A stretch of DNA of 64,000 bases, from contig NZ_JABJWH010000005.1 of NCBI RefSeq assembly GCF_015265435.1, positions 248,001 to 312,000 of the forward strand, read 5' to 3'. The DNA is from Alloalcanivorax profundimaris (GTDB lineage: Bacteria > Pseudomonadota > Gammaproteobacteria > Pseudomonadales > Alcanivoracaceae). How positions within the stretch are numbered: the first letter of the stretch is position 1; each line of letters begins with the position of its first letter. The notes beneath the pieces are model-generated. The model was not told the origin of the DNA and ran no database searches. It saw only the letters and a program-made list of their open reading frames with translations. Position numbers and translations under genes: made by a program. Positions 63,538 through 64,000 of this stretch are shown piece after piece.

Positions 63538-64000
63538 TACTTGTCCTCCTCGCCGTGGTCGCCTTCGGCGTCGTCGGACGCTTCCGGTTCGGCTTTCTTG
63601 AGTTCCGGCAGGCCCAGCATTTCGCGCAGCCGCGCCTGGGGCACGTCGCCGCCGTGGCTGATCACGGTGTCGGCCACGATCTGGTCCTCGAAATCCAGCT
63701 GCAGGTCGCCGTTGTCGTCGAGCAGCAGATTAAGCAGGTTTTCCATGTTCTTGCCGAACATCTGGCTGGCATGGAAAGGCACGGAGGAGGGCACGTTGGT
63801 GGGGCCGATGATCAGCACGCCGTTTTCCACCACGGTCTCGCCGGGTTTGGTGAGCTCGCAGTTACCGCCCCGTTCCGCCGCCAGATCGACGATCACGGAA
63901 CCGGGTTTCATGGCCTTCACCATGTCGGCGGTGACCAGAATCGGGCTCTTGGCGCCGGGCACGGCGGCGGTGGTGACCACCACGTCCATTTCCTTGATCA
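63537..64000 (-). CDS. pntAA: NAD(P) transhydrogenase subunit alpha part 1 (partial)
   Basis: The 3' portion (about 154 codons) of the soluble NAD(H)-binding subunit; the gene continues beyond the window. Visible are VVVTTAAVPGAKSPILVTADMVKAMKPGSVIVDLAAERGGNCELT and IGPTNVPSSVPFHASQMFGKNMENLL, characteristic of domain I. A highly acidic tail (EASDDAEGDHGEEDK) follows the usual end. The true start lies outside. Confidence 0.95.
   Translation of the reverse strand, partial: IKEMDVVVTTAAVPGAKSPILVTADMVKAMKPGSVIVDLAAERGGNCELTKPGETVVENGVLIIGPTNVPSSVPFHASQMFGKNMENLLNLLLDDNGDLQLDFEDQIVADTVISHGGDVPQARLREMLGLPELKKAEPEASDDAEGDHGEEDK

Overview
This GC-rich, gene-dense window looks like the chromosome of a gammaproteobacterium of the Pseudomonas/Oceanospirillales type. 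The core order ppiB-glnS ... folD-tRNAs-tig-clpP-clpX-lon-hupB-ppiD-fabI-yej transporter-mltD-gloB-methyltransferase-rnhA-dnaQ-nhaB-fimL-nudC ... DUF934-cysI ... nfuA closely follows the arrangement in Pseudomonas aeruginosa. Composition, a second Lon of the AsrA type and the marine-style accessory genes (NhaB, an EctD-like dioxygenase, a haloalkane dehalogenase domain) make an Alcanivorax-like marine lineage plausible, but that is an inference. No phage, plasmid, integrase, transposase, rRNA or CRISPR is visible.

Layout. Bases 1-3621 hold a minus-strand set: an arylsulfotransferase-like membrane-anchored protein, a small YVGPG membrane protein, an EMC3/TMCO1-like (Oxa1-superfamily) membrane protein and a PAPS-type sulfotransferase. 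3794-9378 carries an EctD-like dioxygenase, aconitase B, an LpxL-type acyltransferase and MiaE. 9530-16323 has lpxH-ppiA-ppiB on the minus strand and glnS plus an AaeB/DUF1656/AaeA-like efflux set on the plus strand. 16330-27444 is the folD, tRNA and protein-quality-control block: trigger factor, ClpXP, Lon, HU, PpiD, then FabI. 27517-33054 is the yejABEF peptide importer. 33148-45947 covers MltD, GloB, a methyltransferase, RNase HI, DNA polymerase epsilon, NhaB, FimL, NudC, a conserved membrane protein, SohB, a YhdH/AcuI reductase and ZntB. 46039-48202 is assimilatory sulfite reduction. 48367-50677 has DUF2970, a MATE exporter and nfuA. 50860-58261 is the most distinctive accessory region: an M48 lipoprotein protease, a UbiB-family protein, a haloalkane dehalogenase fused to an O6-alkylguanine-DNA alkyltransferase, a minimal SET-domain protein, RluA and a second Lon. 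The right end has a methyltransferase, a lipoprotein hydrolase, an EamA transporter, ThpR and the start of the proton-translocating transhydrogenase operon.

The standout gene is the single reading frame at 53332-54735. It joins an HLD-II haloalkane dehalogenase with an apparently complete Asn-Asp-Glu-His-Trp active-site set to an Ada/Ogt-type DNA repair domain with an intact PCHRV motif. One protein could therefore remove alkyl halides and repair the DNA lesions that alkylating agents leave.

Non-coding structure is rich. There is a near-consensus IscR type-1 box on the nfuA promoter and sigma-32-like promoters before clpP and the second lon. Hairpins lie in the acnB and cysI leaders, and an identical terminator hairpin follows both acnB and pntB. 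Inverted arrays of GTTGAYA-type heptads occupy a gene junction, several REP/REPIN palindromes are present, and a 109-bp MITE-like hairpin has perfect 28-bp arms. Some of these repeats supply the stop codons of neighbouring genes.
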